This document shows, one piece after another, positions 12,935 to 27,172 of a stretch of DNA of 64,000 nt (positions are counted from its first letter, which is position 1; each line of letters starts with the position of its first letter). Under the pieces are notes generated by a model. The model had not been told where the DNA came from. It saw nothing but the letters and a program-made list of their open reading frames with translations, and made no database searches. This DNA comes from Nautilus pompilius. Lineage: Eukaryota > Mollusca > Cephalopoda > Nautilida > Nautilidae. A program made the translations under genes and the position numbers. The DNA lies in the NCBI GenBank assembly GCA_018389105.1, contig JACATO010000653.1, positions 434,001 to 498,000 of the forward strand, given 5' to 3'.

Positions 12935-13679
12935 CCCTTTAGGGTCTAGTATATGATATATCATACATGTAAAGTCATGACCTTTTCGGATTTTCATGCT
13001 CAATAATTGTTGACAAGAGCTGCTTCCCTTGTTGTCTGTTTTGATTCAAGTGCATACCTGTCATGTTTCTTGTGGTTTCCTAGCATGTGTTGTTCTGCAA
13101 ATTTTTTTACCAATTTACAAAGTTGAAGGGATGTCACTGAAGGAACAATACTTAACAACTGATGAAGCAGCATAGCTTATTCTTGACAATATTCTAGACA
13201 ATGGAATGAATAGCAAAATAGATTTATCAGAAGATGAAGTCGATCATACCAATGATCCTCAACCATGTGGTGAGGGTAAAGAAATTGTGATTGTACAAAT
13301 GTAAACAACAAGCAGGCTTGGAAAAATGCTGCCTGTTTCCTACAGAATCACTGAAGATGAGATCATTCTTGACAAAGACAAAAGAGCATTTGATTTGATT
13401 TCTTTGTTGATGGATGAAGAGATGATTGCCCTGTTTGCTTGGGAGACAAACATATTGGAGTGCATTCAGATTTACCAGTGAGAATTATGCAAATGTGTTA
13501 ACAGTAATTTTATATTTTTCGTGGACTTTGGTTAAGACACATTTACAGTGATCATTCAGCTAAATGTGTGATGCATATAATGTCAATTTCAGTGCATTTA
13601 CCCATCAAACTAGTGGCACCATGAGAAAACTTTGGGGTGAGCTGGCCAGGCTGACTCACCTAATGTGGACCTTAATAGG
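12935..13679 (+). mobile_element. Short piggyBac-like element with TTAA target duplication
   Basis: The element is bounded by TTAA at 12931-12934 and again at 13680-13683. Its left end begins ccctttagggtctag and its right end, on the opposite strand, begins cctattaaggtccac, giving a short imperfect inverted repeat. TTAA targets with CCC/CCT-starting ends are the hallmark of piggyBac elements. It is only 745 bp long and keeps remnants of the N-terminal part of a transposase (13131-13483), so it is an internally deleted, non-autonomous derivative. The subterminal sequence near 12950-12975 is a small palindrome (tatgatatatcata). Confidence 0.65.
13131..13483 (+). pseudogene. piggyBac-like transposase N-terminal remnant
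   Basis: From the ATG at 13131 the frame reads MSLKEQYLTTDEAA, a TAG stop, then LILDNILDNGMNSKIDLSED followed by EVDHTNDP. This is an acidic N-terminus of the kind seen in piggyBac-like proteins. About 13340-13480 reads YRITEDEIILDKDKRAFDLI and then LLMDEEMIALFAWETNILEC, which resembles the conserved 'F..fFdeemi.lIv.qTN.Y' start of the catalytic part. All catalytic aspartates are missing, and there are in-frame stops. It lies inside an element with TTAA ends, which supports the call. No product is expected. Confidence 0.5.
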
Positions 13680-13749
13680 TTAACATATAAGAGAACCAGA
13701 ACTTTTACTAGCATGATTTAATAGTATATCTGATACCCTATTGACTTTG

Positions 13750-13770
13750 ACACACACACGCACACACACG
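13750..13770. repeat. (AC)n microsatellite
   Basis: A short interrupted CA repeat just downstream of the piggyBac-like element. Confidence 0.8.
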
Positions 13771-13775
13771 CTCAC

Positions 13776-16700
13776 ATTGATTTGATTTTTTAAAGTATCA
13801 CCTATTATAAAATCCTTATAAACATTTATTCAGTAGAATGAATAAACAGCAAGTGGTCCATAACATTAAAGCTGTAAAAGCCAAATTTAATGGTTTTAAC
13901 TGAAAGTTTTTTCTCCCATCACACAAGTATACAAGAAAGTAGATTTTTAGGAAAATATTCATAATTAAGCAAAGTTTAATGTCAATTTTTATCCAAATCA
14001 TTAATCAAATTATTGGTTGGCTATTGGGCGTGTGAAAGCTTAAATTTTGTCAACATTAAGTAAACTATAAAAGTAAGCTATTCTTTAACTATTCGATAAT
14101 AATATGGCAGGTGATGATGATTTGTGATTGCTGTGGTAGACTGACTGACTGACAGCTACATTAGGAAATTTTCATAAGATATAGTAATCAAAAAGGTCTT
14201 GTGATGTATTTTTTAAAAATGTTGATAACTGAATGCAACTAAAATTAGAACTGAAAATGACAACAAAAGTCAGAGAATATCATCTACATTCTACCCTTTT
14301 GCTGTATTGATTTTTGCATTTGTTTCTTGTGTAAGCTAAAGGTAGAGTTAGTAGCAGCGATCACGAGATGCTTTTCTGGCTGTGTGGGTCATTAGTTCAG
14401 CTATCAACTTAATAATGTGGAATTCTAGCCAGCAGACAGTAAAGGCAACGTATCTGTTAGTGCTTCACCACATTACTGCCACTCAAACAGCTTCTAACGG
14501 GTCTCTGCTGGAACTCCGATCACCGCAGTCTCCCAGTGCACCACCAAATGTCAAGCCTCTAAATTTTGTTCTAGTATAAAAAATCTGCCACCTTGTTTGG
14601 CATGTTTGTGGTGAAAAGTGACAACACAAAATCTCAGGCTCCAACATAAGCGAACTTCCCCGTGTTCTAAGATTTTTATAATTAGTGTAGCAGAAAGTTT
14701 CTCTGTATAATGTCTGCCATGTCTGACACAGAAATGGTTGCCATACTATGATGCTAATGGCTGACTGCTTTCGTTTATAGCAGATCTGCCAGCATTTCTA
14801 TACATTTAGAGTTGTCGCCATTTGTTCCAGAATTTTACTTATGTTAAACAACAAATACTGTGAACAAAGGTGTAGCGTGTATATAAAATATTTATTTTAT
14901 TTTTGTAAAGAATCAGCTGACAGATTAGAGTTTCAAGAATAAATCAAAATTATATTCCAGTTAAAGGACAAACCTGGAGCATTTACAAAATTAATTCATA
15001 CAGTCTGGAGGATGCACGCCGAAGGCTACCTTTTGTTACCTTGCTTAAGTAGCAATGATAACTTAAATCGTCATTCTTAGTCTAAGTTCTGTGTATTTCT
15101 TGGAAACATTTACATAAACCTTTGTTTCGGGGGATATTATTTTTAGTTCTAGCATAAAAAGGATTTTTCCTTTGGCTCCCATAAACAATTTATGTGTTTA
15201 AAGCTGATTTAGATTATTTGACATTGGGTGGAGGGGGTATGGTGCTATCCAGATTTTCTGTTACAGCAAAGTGGAGTATGAACTAAGCCATACATTTATA
15301 CCAGCAAAAGAGAAACCTTATGCTGCAAGCTACTTTAAAAAAACATCAACAAAGAGAATTATAGAAACCATTTTAGCCTTTTGTCCACATGGGAGTGCAA
15401 TTGATTTTGTTTTCTCCATCTGCTCACAAGGAAGAGCAGACCTCAGAGGCTGGGGTGTTAAACTGATTTTCTCTTTACCCGTCACTATTGCTTCTTGCCT
15501 ACTGGTTTGTAATTCTTCTTTACTCTAAAGGAATGTCTGTCACCTGAAGCAAGTTTCTGTTCTCCATGGCGAAATTTAATCTTTCAGATTACCATAGTCT
15601 TCCAAAAATGGCACTGCTTACTACTTGCTGAATTTCTTTGAAACAGCTGTAACCATGGGGATATCATTTCAATTTAGTATGTACTTCCTTCACTACCTCA
15701 TCTAAACCATCAAGTGGAAAGGTTGGCAGCTGTGATTTGGCTGAATGACAGGTGATGTTTGCATAGTGAGAGCTAGTTAGTTTAAATGGTTACTGGCAAA
15801 AGTGGCTTTTACTCGTTGGCTGAACATTTAATTATTAATGAGTAAGTACTGTGGACCTTCAGATGAAATCTGCCCAGATACAATTAAAGCAAGTGTACTT
15901 CATTTGAACTGTTTTACAGTTTTAACAAGTTAATTATAAAGCTAATATTAACTGCATTTTTAAAAATTTTATTGTAGATAACATAATTGTAAAAAAGAAA
16001 TTTTTTTTGGAAAGATGTGAACATATTAAAAGAAAGAAACTATTTAAAATATACTTATAGTGCAAGTCCATATGCCAGTATTTATGAAGACAGAGGAGGG
16101 AAGAGGTGATTACAACAGGGAGTTGTTCTAGAAGATACTCTCCAGAAATTAGTGGGTTAGCCCAACCTCAGGGTTCAACTTTATCTATGTAAATAATATG
16201 GATAATGAGTGTGGTATCTTCGTGTTTATCCTGAAACTTATAATTTTTCTTTTACTTGAAATGCTCTAACATGAAGTATAATGGGGGATGCTAAATATGT
16301 TTGGTTTTAAGATTGTGTACCCATTTAAAGGGAAAGGGAGTTTTTATGTTTTAAGATGTCCGGCTGCTTTAATTATCTTGGACAATGAAAGTAAATGAAA
16401 CTGCATTGTTCTACAAATGGAATTTTTAATTACTTCCACAGCTTTTTCCCGTAAAAGCATCAACAAAATTTGTTTTTGATCTAAATGCTTTTGTGCATTC
16501 TGCTAGCAGTTTTCTTCTTCTGAAGTAAGTTATTTATTTTAAGGCCTCATGTGAACCGAATCTTATTAACAAGCTAAAGAAGAAGTGAGTAAATGACCAA
16601 CGTTGCTTCTGCCAGACTGAGCAGTGATGGAGCCTGGCTAAGGATCCATCCTGGAAAAAAACCACCTGTTGTCATTAACTTCATGCTGGTTTTTCCCCGA

Positions 16701-19700
16701 CAGAAGTGTTCTGGCCCTCAAAGTGCTAGCTAATTTAACATGTCTAATTTTATTTGTGATTTCTACAGAAGACTTTCACATCTGATTTTCATGTCTGATT
16801 TAAGTTTGTAGGAGTGAATTTGGAAGTGGAGGAGGCAACTTGCCTCTGAAACAACTACCTTTGCTTCCTTACCCTACAAACATTACATAAAGTATTTGTG
16901 AAAGGAAAACATGTTGTGTTACCAGAATACACACTAACAAAACCATTCTTCACATAATTGTGGGCTTCGGGCCAAATTTCAATTAGATTCAGAATTTTAT
17001 ATTGCACTGTGAAACTGCCCCCAAACTGTCCATCTTGAATGAAGAGCTACTGCTCACTTCTGCAGAACTTGGATGAGAAGGAAGTTCCAGTCACCATGAA
17101 AAAGTGAAAACTTCTCTATTGGATGTCTCTGAGCTCAGATACCCTGGAAGGACTGACTGGTGGGTGTGACGAGAATTACCAGCATTGATTGGCCCGTTGT
17201 TCTTATGTCATCAGTGCCAAAGTAAACTAAACATTGAACAATTACAATAATAAAACCATCCAACAGCTTATTTAGTTGTGTTCAGTATATCAGTGAAATC
17301 TACACTGCCTCTAACAAAGAAAACGGCCAAATAAATCAAGATTTTCTTAATCTTCGCACTAATTATATTGAAAAACCCTGCTATTACCATGCCAGGAGGG
17401 ACAGGTCTTTGATTCTAAGCACTGATATGGCTCTATTTTTGCATTTTCAAATTGGAGGAGAATTTAATAAAATGAGAGACCATATTTTGGGAGAAAAGAT
17501 GTGTTGGAGGGGACCATCTGTCCCTTACAGCCCATAACCATTCGTAAAATAATATCAGTTATTTGCTATATTTTTAAAAGAAGAACATTCCTTGCAGATC
17601 AATTTATAAATTTTAATTACATGGTCATATTTTCTGATCTTTTTTGCATAAACAAAAATAATAAATGGAATACTTGGTTTGATTCTTTTATTAGGAATAT
17701 TTTTTGTGTTGGATTTGCTGAAACTTTCAGTAAATATTATGCGATTCATATAATTTGATTTCCACTGGCCCTGCCATGCCTGGCACCATTGATTACAGGT
17801 GCTTGCATCAGTGTAAGGTATGTTTTGGCTGTGCACTCTTTGGGACATCAATAAGGGGGACATTGAAATCCACTTAGTTTTGACATGTTACAAGGATTCA
17901 CAGTTTTGTTTGAATGCTTAAGTTTTCTCATTTTACCAACTGTATATGAAAACTTATTAGTTTTCATCCATGCAACTATATTTAGCAATGGCAAACTATG
18001 AGGGGAGATTAATACTATTTGGTTCATCCCTTTGTTTTGTAAAAGGCAGCAGTGTACTAACATATTGTGCAGACAGGGTCACCAAGATTGCAGCCCATCA
18101 CTGGCACAGAATCTGTACCAAGGAGTTCTAGGAAGTGAGTTTACAGGGCAGAACCGGAAATGACTTTACTCTCTTTTTTCCATCTTTTCACCTGACTGGA
18201 CTTATCAGAAAGATGAAAGTGTTCCAAAAGTCAGTAGTGTTTGATATTGTCTCTGCAGTCATTGATTGATATTGTGTAGGGTGAGGATTGGTTTGCATCT
18301 CGCCACTCTTATGTTGCAGCCCGTGCTATGGAGATAATGTCTAATGGTTCTTGTGGACACACATGTTCTGCCACACATGCAGCCAGTTGTCAGGATTGTT
18401 TTATGTTTCTCTTCATAGCATGAAGTGTCTATTCTGTTGGCTTTTGGTGTTTGGATGCACCCACAAGTCATTCCATTAACCATATATGCTTTGAAAAACC
18501 ATTATTTTCAGTGAACCGCACATTCATGGCATAGTTGTCTGCAGATTGAGGCTTTCCGTGGTCTTTGGTCTGTTGTACCTGTTCTTATAGCTTGCAACCA
18601 GGTGTGTATCATATGATCGGAATGGGTTATTTCAGTCTTTGTGATGTCTGTTTATTTAAGTTTCTGTATATTATCATCTGTTTATTACATGGATGACAGT
18701 AGTAAAATAATTATAAATGCTTTTATATGCCATATTTCTTCAAGGCAGTTTTGTCCTTACTAACCTCCAGGGACATGGTGCAACACATTTTATAATATTA
18801 GTTTTCTTCACAGCTGTGTATACTTTAGAACATCATGGAAATTACCAGTTCTATTCATTTCAGTTGGTATCATTCTTGTTTATTTTCCAAAAATATTTAC
18901 CTTTGTTCAGAAAGGAATAAAAGTATAAACTATTTATATGGACTATTATTTCTTCTCCTATATGTGTGATGACTAAAAACAAAATTTTATCACCCAGTCA
19001 GGGCCATATCAGTGCTTTTATTCTTATCCCACCCTCTTTTTTACTTATTCTCACAATTGAGGACTGTTTATTTTAATTATTTCCATCCTTACTTGGGATT
19101 TTATGTCTCTAAGTCTTTTCTTTGTTGACCAAACGTAGTATTTGTTTACCATTAAGGTGCCGATATACACATTGTCACTATTGAGTTCTCTGGCCGGCTG
19201 GACCAACATTGTGTTTGGATTATGAGTTTGTTTAGTTTTTTTGGGGTTTGTGTCTTGGATCTCGAAAAAAAGGAACCTGAACACCTTTAGCTACAGAACA
19301 GTCTTCCTCCCTCTTTATGTTATATCCACAAACCAGTCAGAGATTATTCTTTCAGCTTTATCACTTGGTAAGTGCCAACAAAACGTTGCCCCTTTTTTTT
19401 TACTGGCTCTTAATGATATTTGTTTATTTTCTTAGACTAAAGATTTATTCCAGTAGTCGCTCCAAAGTCTGATGCTTTCCAGAAATGTAAGATCAGCAGC
19501 AGGGGGTGGAGGGGAACTCTGGAGCTTTTCCAGCAAAACTTTTATTTCTTTCTGTATCATGACATCTGGACTGTTTTCTTCTAGGTAACACAGTATCCCT
19601 TATATTCTAATCAGATAACCACCTGTAGGATCTTCTGCTAGCGGACCTCTGGGAAATCTCCCTTTCTGTTTTTATGACAGATGTACTTTAGTTTCCTCTC

Positions 19701-22335
19701 AGTTACCAGCTGGGTTTATCTGTAATTGTCTAGTAAAGTTCCCTACATTAGGCTGTAAAACGAACACCATTGTGCAGTAGAATATGTCTCGAAATTCATA
19801 ATTTCCATTCACTCTGCTTAAGTGAAGCAGATCAGATACTTAAAAAAATCTAATGACATTTAATTTATGCCTTTTCACTTATACACACAGTTCAGAGCAA
19901 CAAAAAAAAACAAAATCTATGGCAAAAACAAGATGATTTCTGAGGATGTATTCTAACAGCCTGGAAGTCACTATTGATGGGACGGAATGAGGTGTGCACA
20001 AATGGCGTTACTCAATCTAACAGAAAAACACCAAGCAGAGATTTTGCATCTATAATTTTCTGTATTAATTGCGCATTTACATCCTGCTGATCTTTGTTAA
20101 AATGGTAGGTCCCATGTTCCTCCTTTAAGTAGTTTTTTTCTGTCATTTGTTATTGTTTAAAAATTGTTTCAACATAAGATCAGCATTAAAAAATACTTAA
20201 TGTTTTGGCAATAAAAATTATTCTGTTTTCTAGAGAACAATTATTACTTTTTCCACAAATTTTTTCCAGTTACAAGTATTTTTGATTTACAGACTGCAAA
20301 TATTTGAACCAAACAAATTTAACAGATGAGCAAACAACATACATATGCGCTTTTGTTTTCTTTTGTCTATACAGCGGCAGGCGAAACTTTAAGATGGCAG
20401 AAAAAACATAGATTGACACATAAGATGTGTAAATATAAACATTCCAGGTTTGGCACTTTGCCAATAATTTCTTGTTCTTTCAATTGACACAAACATCAAC
20501 ATGATCGGTAGTAGATATTTTTCCAGCTTTCTTACATTATCATGGAATTTGATGGTGACGAAAGTCTAAGAATGTCAGGTCAACTGCTTACATTTGTGGG
20601 GGCGGGGTTGACAATCAGTGAAATATAGTGAACTACAGCATAACTTCGTTAGTGTTCTATGGTAGGGGGAAAAAAGCCAGTTTTATTCTTCCAAATCACT
20701 TGGATTGTGGTGTTGCATAAGGAGAAACTCTTATGTTCCAGAGTTCTTAAGTGGGTCAGTTGCAGTAAAACAGATTTTTGGCCTGAAAAATCAGACACCA
20801 AAAAACCGATGCTTGGATTGATAAAAAATTCGAGTGGCTGGTTGTAAGCCCTTATTTGAATCCAATAAAAATTGGTAGAACAATATAGACAAAGCTATTA
20901 AGATGAAAAATCCCCCCAAAATTTGGATTCATTGTTTCAAATCATTGAGTTGATCTGGGCTGATATTTGCATAGATAAGTGTATTCATCTAGGGGCTCTG
21001 TGCACAAAAGCCGTCAGGCTGTGATTGGTGTTTATGGCTGTGCAATTGAAGCTGGATCTGCTCTTCTTGTTTTCTCTGAAAATTTGGTTTTTGTGACAAA
21101 GTTTTGAATATGTTTTATTTGTTCTTAAACTTTTGTTGCCATGAAATTCCATCATCATGTAAGAATATCAAGATTATGCAAAATATCTCTTACTGATCAT
21201 GTTCATTCAGTATGTAAATCAAAAGAACAAGAATCACTTTTCTATCCGTGTAATACCCGGTTGAAATGCTTATTTTTACACGTTTTACGTCATTTTATGT
21301 TTGTTTGCCATCATTTAAAAATGTTTGTCTGCCACTCTATATAGTCTTTAATCTCACTCTCTCACACACACATACATTATTTATTGATATTTTTTGTTCT
21401 TGTTGTAGAAGAGCTCATGTTGATTGATGGTAGCGTCAGGGTGAGTACCACCAAAGCTGATAACGAGTTGAGTACCAAGATTTACTTCAAGCAGTACTCA
21501 GGTTAACAAAGTCAGGTTTTTCTTCACAATTTTATTGAAAATTTTCAAGTAATCTCTCAGATTATATTTGCTCACTAAAATCGCAACTTCTAAATTTCTA
21601 ATTCCTCATAATTCAGATTAACTCTTCTTCTTGACTTTGTGCCATCAGGGCATCCAGATTGAGTGAAAACAGACTCCACTAATGCTGTAGTTGTGGCAGA
21701 AGTGACCTAGGTATTCATTACAATCTTGTGCATTTGTTTTCAGAATTGAAAAGTCTCCAACTTTTAGCCAGAGGCAAGTCTAATGTAGCAACTTAGCTCA
21801 GCTTTTTTATCTTTTGAGGAGGAATTCTTTCTGCCAGAACACACACATCATCTGGATGCTGAATGCTAATTCATGATTTTAGGAACTGTTTTAGTCTTCA
21901 TAATTTTTTTCTGCAGATGGAAGTACATTCCTTTGCCTTTTCTTGTTCACCTGCTTGATGAATGATAGCTGGAACATTGAACTTTGCTTTGTGTTTCAGA
22001 TCCAAATATATTGCAATTGAATATATAATCAGAAAGTTTCTGGAGTGAATATATTATCGTACACATACTGTCTATTCACAAGTGTCCTTCTAAAAGTAGC
22101 CAATTTTTGCATGTATACACCTATTCTAGTGATTCTGTATTTTCTGGAAACATTCCTTGTATTCTTCTTTTGGATCCAAGTGCAAAGCTGCTTATGTATT
22201 TACACTAATAGCAGAGACTTTATTAACTATTCTTCCTTTATAGGGCTTGCCTGCTTCATTTTGAAGAACAGAAAAAATCTAATGGTGCTCTCTCTGAAGA
22301 ATATAGTGGAATTCCAAAACCTATAAATCAGTGTT
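13776..22335. other. Intron-like or intergenic DNA with weak exon candidates
   Basis: No long ORF with recognisable content. Exon-like segments with good splice borders lie at 16442-16524 (open in one frame only), 19337-19367 and 21409-21440. A stretch at 14340-14580 is less AT-rich, with open frames rich in Ser/Pro, but has no clear donor. None of these has a recognisable protein match, so I do not call a gene. Confidence 0.4.
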
Positions 22336-22339
22336 TTCC

Positions 22340-22860
22340 AAAAACTAATGCAGGTCTGGTGCATTTTCTTGATGCAACATCCATGTTATTAATTTTAACT
22401 TTTCTGGCTGTTGTCTGGCTTTCTTGTAGATATTGCAAAAGTTACATAGAATGCCTAATTCACTGTCTGATCTTTTATTCTAAATTCATGGTGCATTGAT
22501 TCTTCATGGTCAAAGAATACTATCAGCATTGTCTCCACTTTCAATTTCACTTTTTTTGTCTTCCACTGGAGGATTGGCACTCTGAAAGAAATCTGTAAAC
22601 CCAAGTTTCATCATCTCTTATGATCTAAGGAAATTCTGGATCATTTACTAGATTTTATTTAAAGTTCTCACACATTCTGCTCATCTGGAAGGTGTGAAAC
22701 AAATTCTATAGAGATGTACCTTAAGAAATTTTAGTTTTTTTCAGTAACTTCTCTCATGGTCATTCATCTGTTTACATGAATGGAATCACAAACAAGATTG
22801 ACTGAATCATATATGTGTGAAGCTGCTGGCCATCTAGACTATAGACCATATTCAACATAT
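22340..22860 (-). pseudogene. mariner transposase relic
   Basis: Read on the minus strand, blocks of a mariner-family transposase appear in order. First a helix-turn-helix-like segment (SVNLVCDSIHVNR, stop, MTMREVTE, about 22760-22830). Next FVSHLPDEQN, then NDPEFP...IIRDDETWVYRF, which corresponds to the family's first catalytic Asp block. Then VETMLIVFFDHEESMHHEF (about 22490-22550) and WMLHQENAPDLH (about 22345-22385), where the family has the second catalytic Asp and this copy has Glu. Stops and frameshifts interrupt every block. It belongs to a different mariner subgroup from the two copies at 43.8 and 55.7 kb. I did not find its terminal repeats. Confidence 0.6.
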
Positions 22861-22899
22861 GTTCTGTCATCTCTAAATTTAAAAAAAAAAAACATTTGA

Positions 22900-25199
22900 A
22901 TGTTGTTGTTACATTGGATATGCTGTATCACGAAATGCTTGATGCATTTTGGTAACTATTTTCCCTGACTTCCAATAAAATTTATTGCTGGACTTAGAAT
23001 TACTATTTGTAAATATAAAGGGAGATAAGATCTAATATAAAGTTCTCAACTGCTTTTATTAGGTTGTGGATAAATCTCTGACGACTTGATTACTCCTGGG
23101 ATGTTTGAACATAGATTATGCACCACTTGTCCAGCTCCAAAAATCTATCAATCACCTAAAGATTGTAGGCCCATCTGATCTTCATGCTGGAAGAAGTTGC
23201 TTGCTAGCTTCAGCACCCAAAGAGTCTCATGCTTTGCCTGTTGTTTGAATCTTTGTCACAATCACTAGAACAGCATCAAACAAGGTGGAAGCATCTTCAT
23301 TTTTGAAGAAAGAGGTCTTCAGATTAATGGCCAAGATATGGTGAATGCAACTAAGTTGCTGCTTCTCGCATTCTAAGACCTGAAGATAATGATTCACAAT
23401 GATTAAAGTTGTCTCTATTTCATGGATCTGCTTCTTTGAACATCTTAGTCAGTTCAAGTATAGTCCTTGAATGCCTTCACGCCATTGTTTCTGCTATCTG
23501 TCAGAATAATGAAAGTGATTGCAGCCTCAACCCCATCAATGCAGTACTGTGATGCAAACTTGCATCAGTCTACAACACAGTTATTTTTCTAGCTTCACTC
23601 AGCATTTCCTTCCCCATCTTTTTTAATTCCTTCATTTCTTCTGAAATAAGCCACAAACTGCAGTTCAGGTCCGCATCAGCCAGAAGTTCTCCAAAAATGA
23701 GGTTACATACAAAGTAAGAATGGAAGTTGGTGGAAGCAAAGAGAACTGCAAGAGTCTCTTTTAATTTTTGTGTGTTTTACATAAATTGACCTGTGCATTC
23801 ATTTTTGCCCATTTTGGGCTTTTCAGACACACACAGGTGGCTGAAGCTCATTGCAGACTGACATTTTCACACAGGCATTCCCCTCAGATCTATTTAACTG
23901 CTCTGACATTGAATGGCAGCTATACAAATGATTGGACTGAGTTTCAGATCCCTCCAGACATCAACAAAGATTCTTATATTCATTCATTCAACGAATTTTC
24001 CAGAAGAGTCTAAAACATTCTACAAGTATCTTGAATCATCTGGAAGACTACAAAAAGCACCATAAACTTTCTAGAACAGTTCAAAACAATTGAAAATGTT
24101 ATAGAAATTTATAGAAACATATGGAAATTTGCAGAACAAAGAAAAGAATTATTACTTTCCTACAATCTGCACTGGCTTATAACATAACAGAACATCTCAA
24201 TAAAGATGGAGGATGGAGCTAACACTTGACTTAGGTTGGCTTTTGGATAACCCAAGTAGAGTCCATGTCTCGGTACTTACTCTGACCCAACACCTGTTGA
24301 TGGAGGTGATGCCAGTCCAGTCATAGTTATAACAAATATAAATGCAATGTTTTTAAATATTGTTTTTTAGGTAAAGAATCCATACCTGTTGTTTAAGTGT
24401 GAGAATCTAACCATTCGGTGTGTGTACATCTTTAATAATTTGCTTGCGAGATGTGACATGATTTCTCCACTCACCATTACATTTTTGATGTGGCTGATGC
24501 TAAAATGCATCACCTTCACAAGTGTTGGTAATTGTGATATGTGAAGTCTCAGTGAGACGGTTAAACATCTGCACTGTTCATCAGACAAGTCAAGTCTTTG
24601 ACTCTCATTTCTCATAGTGTACTTGAAATTCTTTATTGCTTCATTATTTGTTTAGTCCTTCACATTCTTAATATCAGCATCTGCAGCAATACTGACAGTA
24701 GCATATCAAACGAAAATATCCACAACTTTAATTATATTATAATCCAGGAGAGAGAGTCTTTCTCTTTCTCTTTTTTTCAAGAATCACCGTTACTATATCT
24801 GTTAATTGTAGAGATGACAGAGAAAATCTGTTTTTAGCTGCATTCTCAAAAATTTTAATTATTTTGAAAATCTAGTTTTCATAACAATGTTTACAATCAC
24901 AAGGTTATATCTGATAGATCTTTCAGATAAAAACAGAGACTTAATTAGTTGCGCAACTGCTGCCCATTATTAATATTGTGCCACTTTGGTTTTTATTCTT
25001 CATGGTTACATTCTTCTTCAGTGGATGGGAGTCGTACCTGTTTATTTTCAGCTAACTGATGAGAAGAGATTTGGATCTAACTATTTGCAACGCCCTGTAT
25101 GATTAGATATCTTAGATCAAGTAAATTAGAGGTTTGATGCGTGCATGAAGAAAGTTTCATTCAGCTATCCTTAATAACAGGGGTCACGGTATGATTTCA
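22900..25199. other. Unresolved, possibly old transposon or retrocopy on the minus strand
   Basis: On the minus strand between about 22950 and 24150 the base composition is less AT-biased, and broken reading frames such as GVEAAITFIILTDSRNNGVK can be read. I could not assign them to a family. The remainder is AT-rich with no gene. Confidence 0.3.
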
Positions 25200-27172
25200 G
25201 AAATACTGTAAAATGGTAACAACATCAGAGATGAGTGAAAGGTGGAGTGAGAGAATGGAAAATACAGTAAAACGGGAAAACAACATGAAAGATGGGTAAA
25301 AAGTGAGGGGAGAGAATGGAAAATACAGTAAAACAACAACAACATCAGATATGGATGAAGAGTGAATTGAGAGAATAGAAATTACTATAAAAAGGGAACA
25401 ATAAGAAAGATGGGTGAAAGGGGAAGTGAGAGAAAGGAAAATATTGTAAAATGATAACTCCATTAGAGATAAAAACATAAAGATGGGAGAAAAGAGATGC
25501 CATAGAATTTAAAATACTGTAAAACGGCAAAAACATCAGAGATGGGTGAAAAATTAAGAGAAAGAATGTAATATACTGTAAAACGGGAAGAACATAAAAG
25601 ATTGGTGAAAATCGAAGTGATAGGATGGAAAATATTGTAAAACATCAACACCATCAGAGATGAGTGAAAAGTGAAGTGAGAAAAAGGAAATTACCTTAAA
25701 AAGAAAACAACATGAAATATGGATGAAAAGTGATCTGAGAGAATGCAAAATACTGTAAAACAGCAAAACCATCAGAGATGTGACAAATGTAAAGTGAGAG
25801 AATGGAAAATACAGTGAAAGGCAACAACATCAGATATGAGAGAAAAGTGAAGTGAGAGAATGGAAATTACTGTCAAATTAGAACAACATGAAAGATGGGA
25901 GATAATTGATGTAAGAGAATGGAAAATACTGTAAAACAGCAACAACATCAGAGATGGGTGAAAAGAGATGTGAGAGAATGGAAAATATTGTAAACGGCAA
26001 CAACATCTGAGATGAGTGAAAAGTGAAGTGAGAGAATGGAAAATACTGCAAAACGAAGACACCATCAGATATGTGAGAAATGTGAAGTGAAGAAAATAAA
26101 AAATACTGTATGAAGGCAAAAATATTAGAGATGGGAGAAAATTGAAGAGAGAGAATGGAAATTACTATAAAAAGGGAACAATAAGAAAGATGGGTGAAAG
26201 GGGAAGTGAGAGAAAGGAAAATACTGTAAAACAGAAAAACGACATGAAAGATGGGTAAAAAGTGAGGGGAGATAATGGAAAATACTGTAAAACAGAAACA
26301 ACTTCAGTAATGTGAGAAATGTGAAGTGATGTGAATGGAAAATACTGTAAAAGGAAACCACATGAAAGATGGGTGAAAAGGGAACTGAGAGAATGGAAAA
26401 TACTGTAAAAGGCAACAACATCAGAGATGGTGAAAAGTGAAGTAAGTGAATGAAAAATACTGTAAAAATGGAAAAATATGAAAGATGGGTGAAAAGGTAA
26501 GTGAAAGAATGGAAATTACTATAAAAAGGGAACAATAAGAAAGATGGGTGAAAGGGGAAGTGAGAGAATGGAAAATACTGTAAAAGGCTAACACTATCAG
26601 AGATGAGTGAAAAGTGAAGAGAGAGAATGTAAATTACTGTAAAATAAAAAAACAAAAAGAAAGATGGTTGAAAATTGAAATGAGAGAAGGGAAAATACTG
26701 TAAAACGGAAACAAGATCAGAGATGATTGAAAAGTGAAGATAGAGAATGGAATTTAATGTAAAACAGCAAAAACATCAGATATTGGTGAAAAGTGAAGTG
26801 AGAGAATAGAAATTACTATAAAAAGGGAACAATAAGAAAGATGGGTGAAAGGGGAAGTGAGAGAATGGAAAATACTGTAAAAAAGACAAGACTATCAGAA
26901 ATGAGGGAAAAGTGATGTGGGAGAATGGAATTACAGTAAAACAGGAATACCAACAGCAATTGGTGATAATTGATGCGAGAGAATGGAAAATACTGTAAAA
27001 CAGCAACAACATCAGAGATTCGTGAAAAGAGATGTGAGAGAATAGAAAATATTGTAAAACGGCAACAACATCAGATATGTGAGAAATGTGAAGTGAAGAG
27101 AATGGAAAATACTGTATAAAGGCAAAAATATTAGAGATGGGAGAAAATTGAAATTAGAGAATGGAAAATACT

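Noticed and set aside
15271-15528. 85-codon ORF preceded by an acceptor-like cag
   Set aside because: No donor or poly(A) signal follows, and no motif is recognisable.
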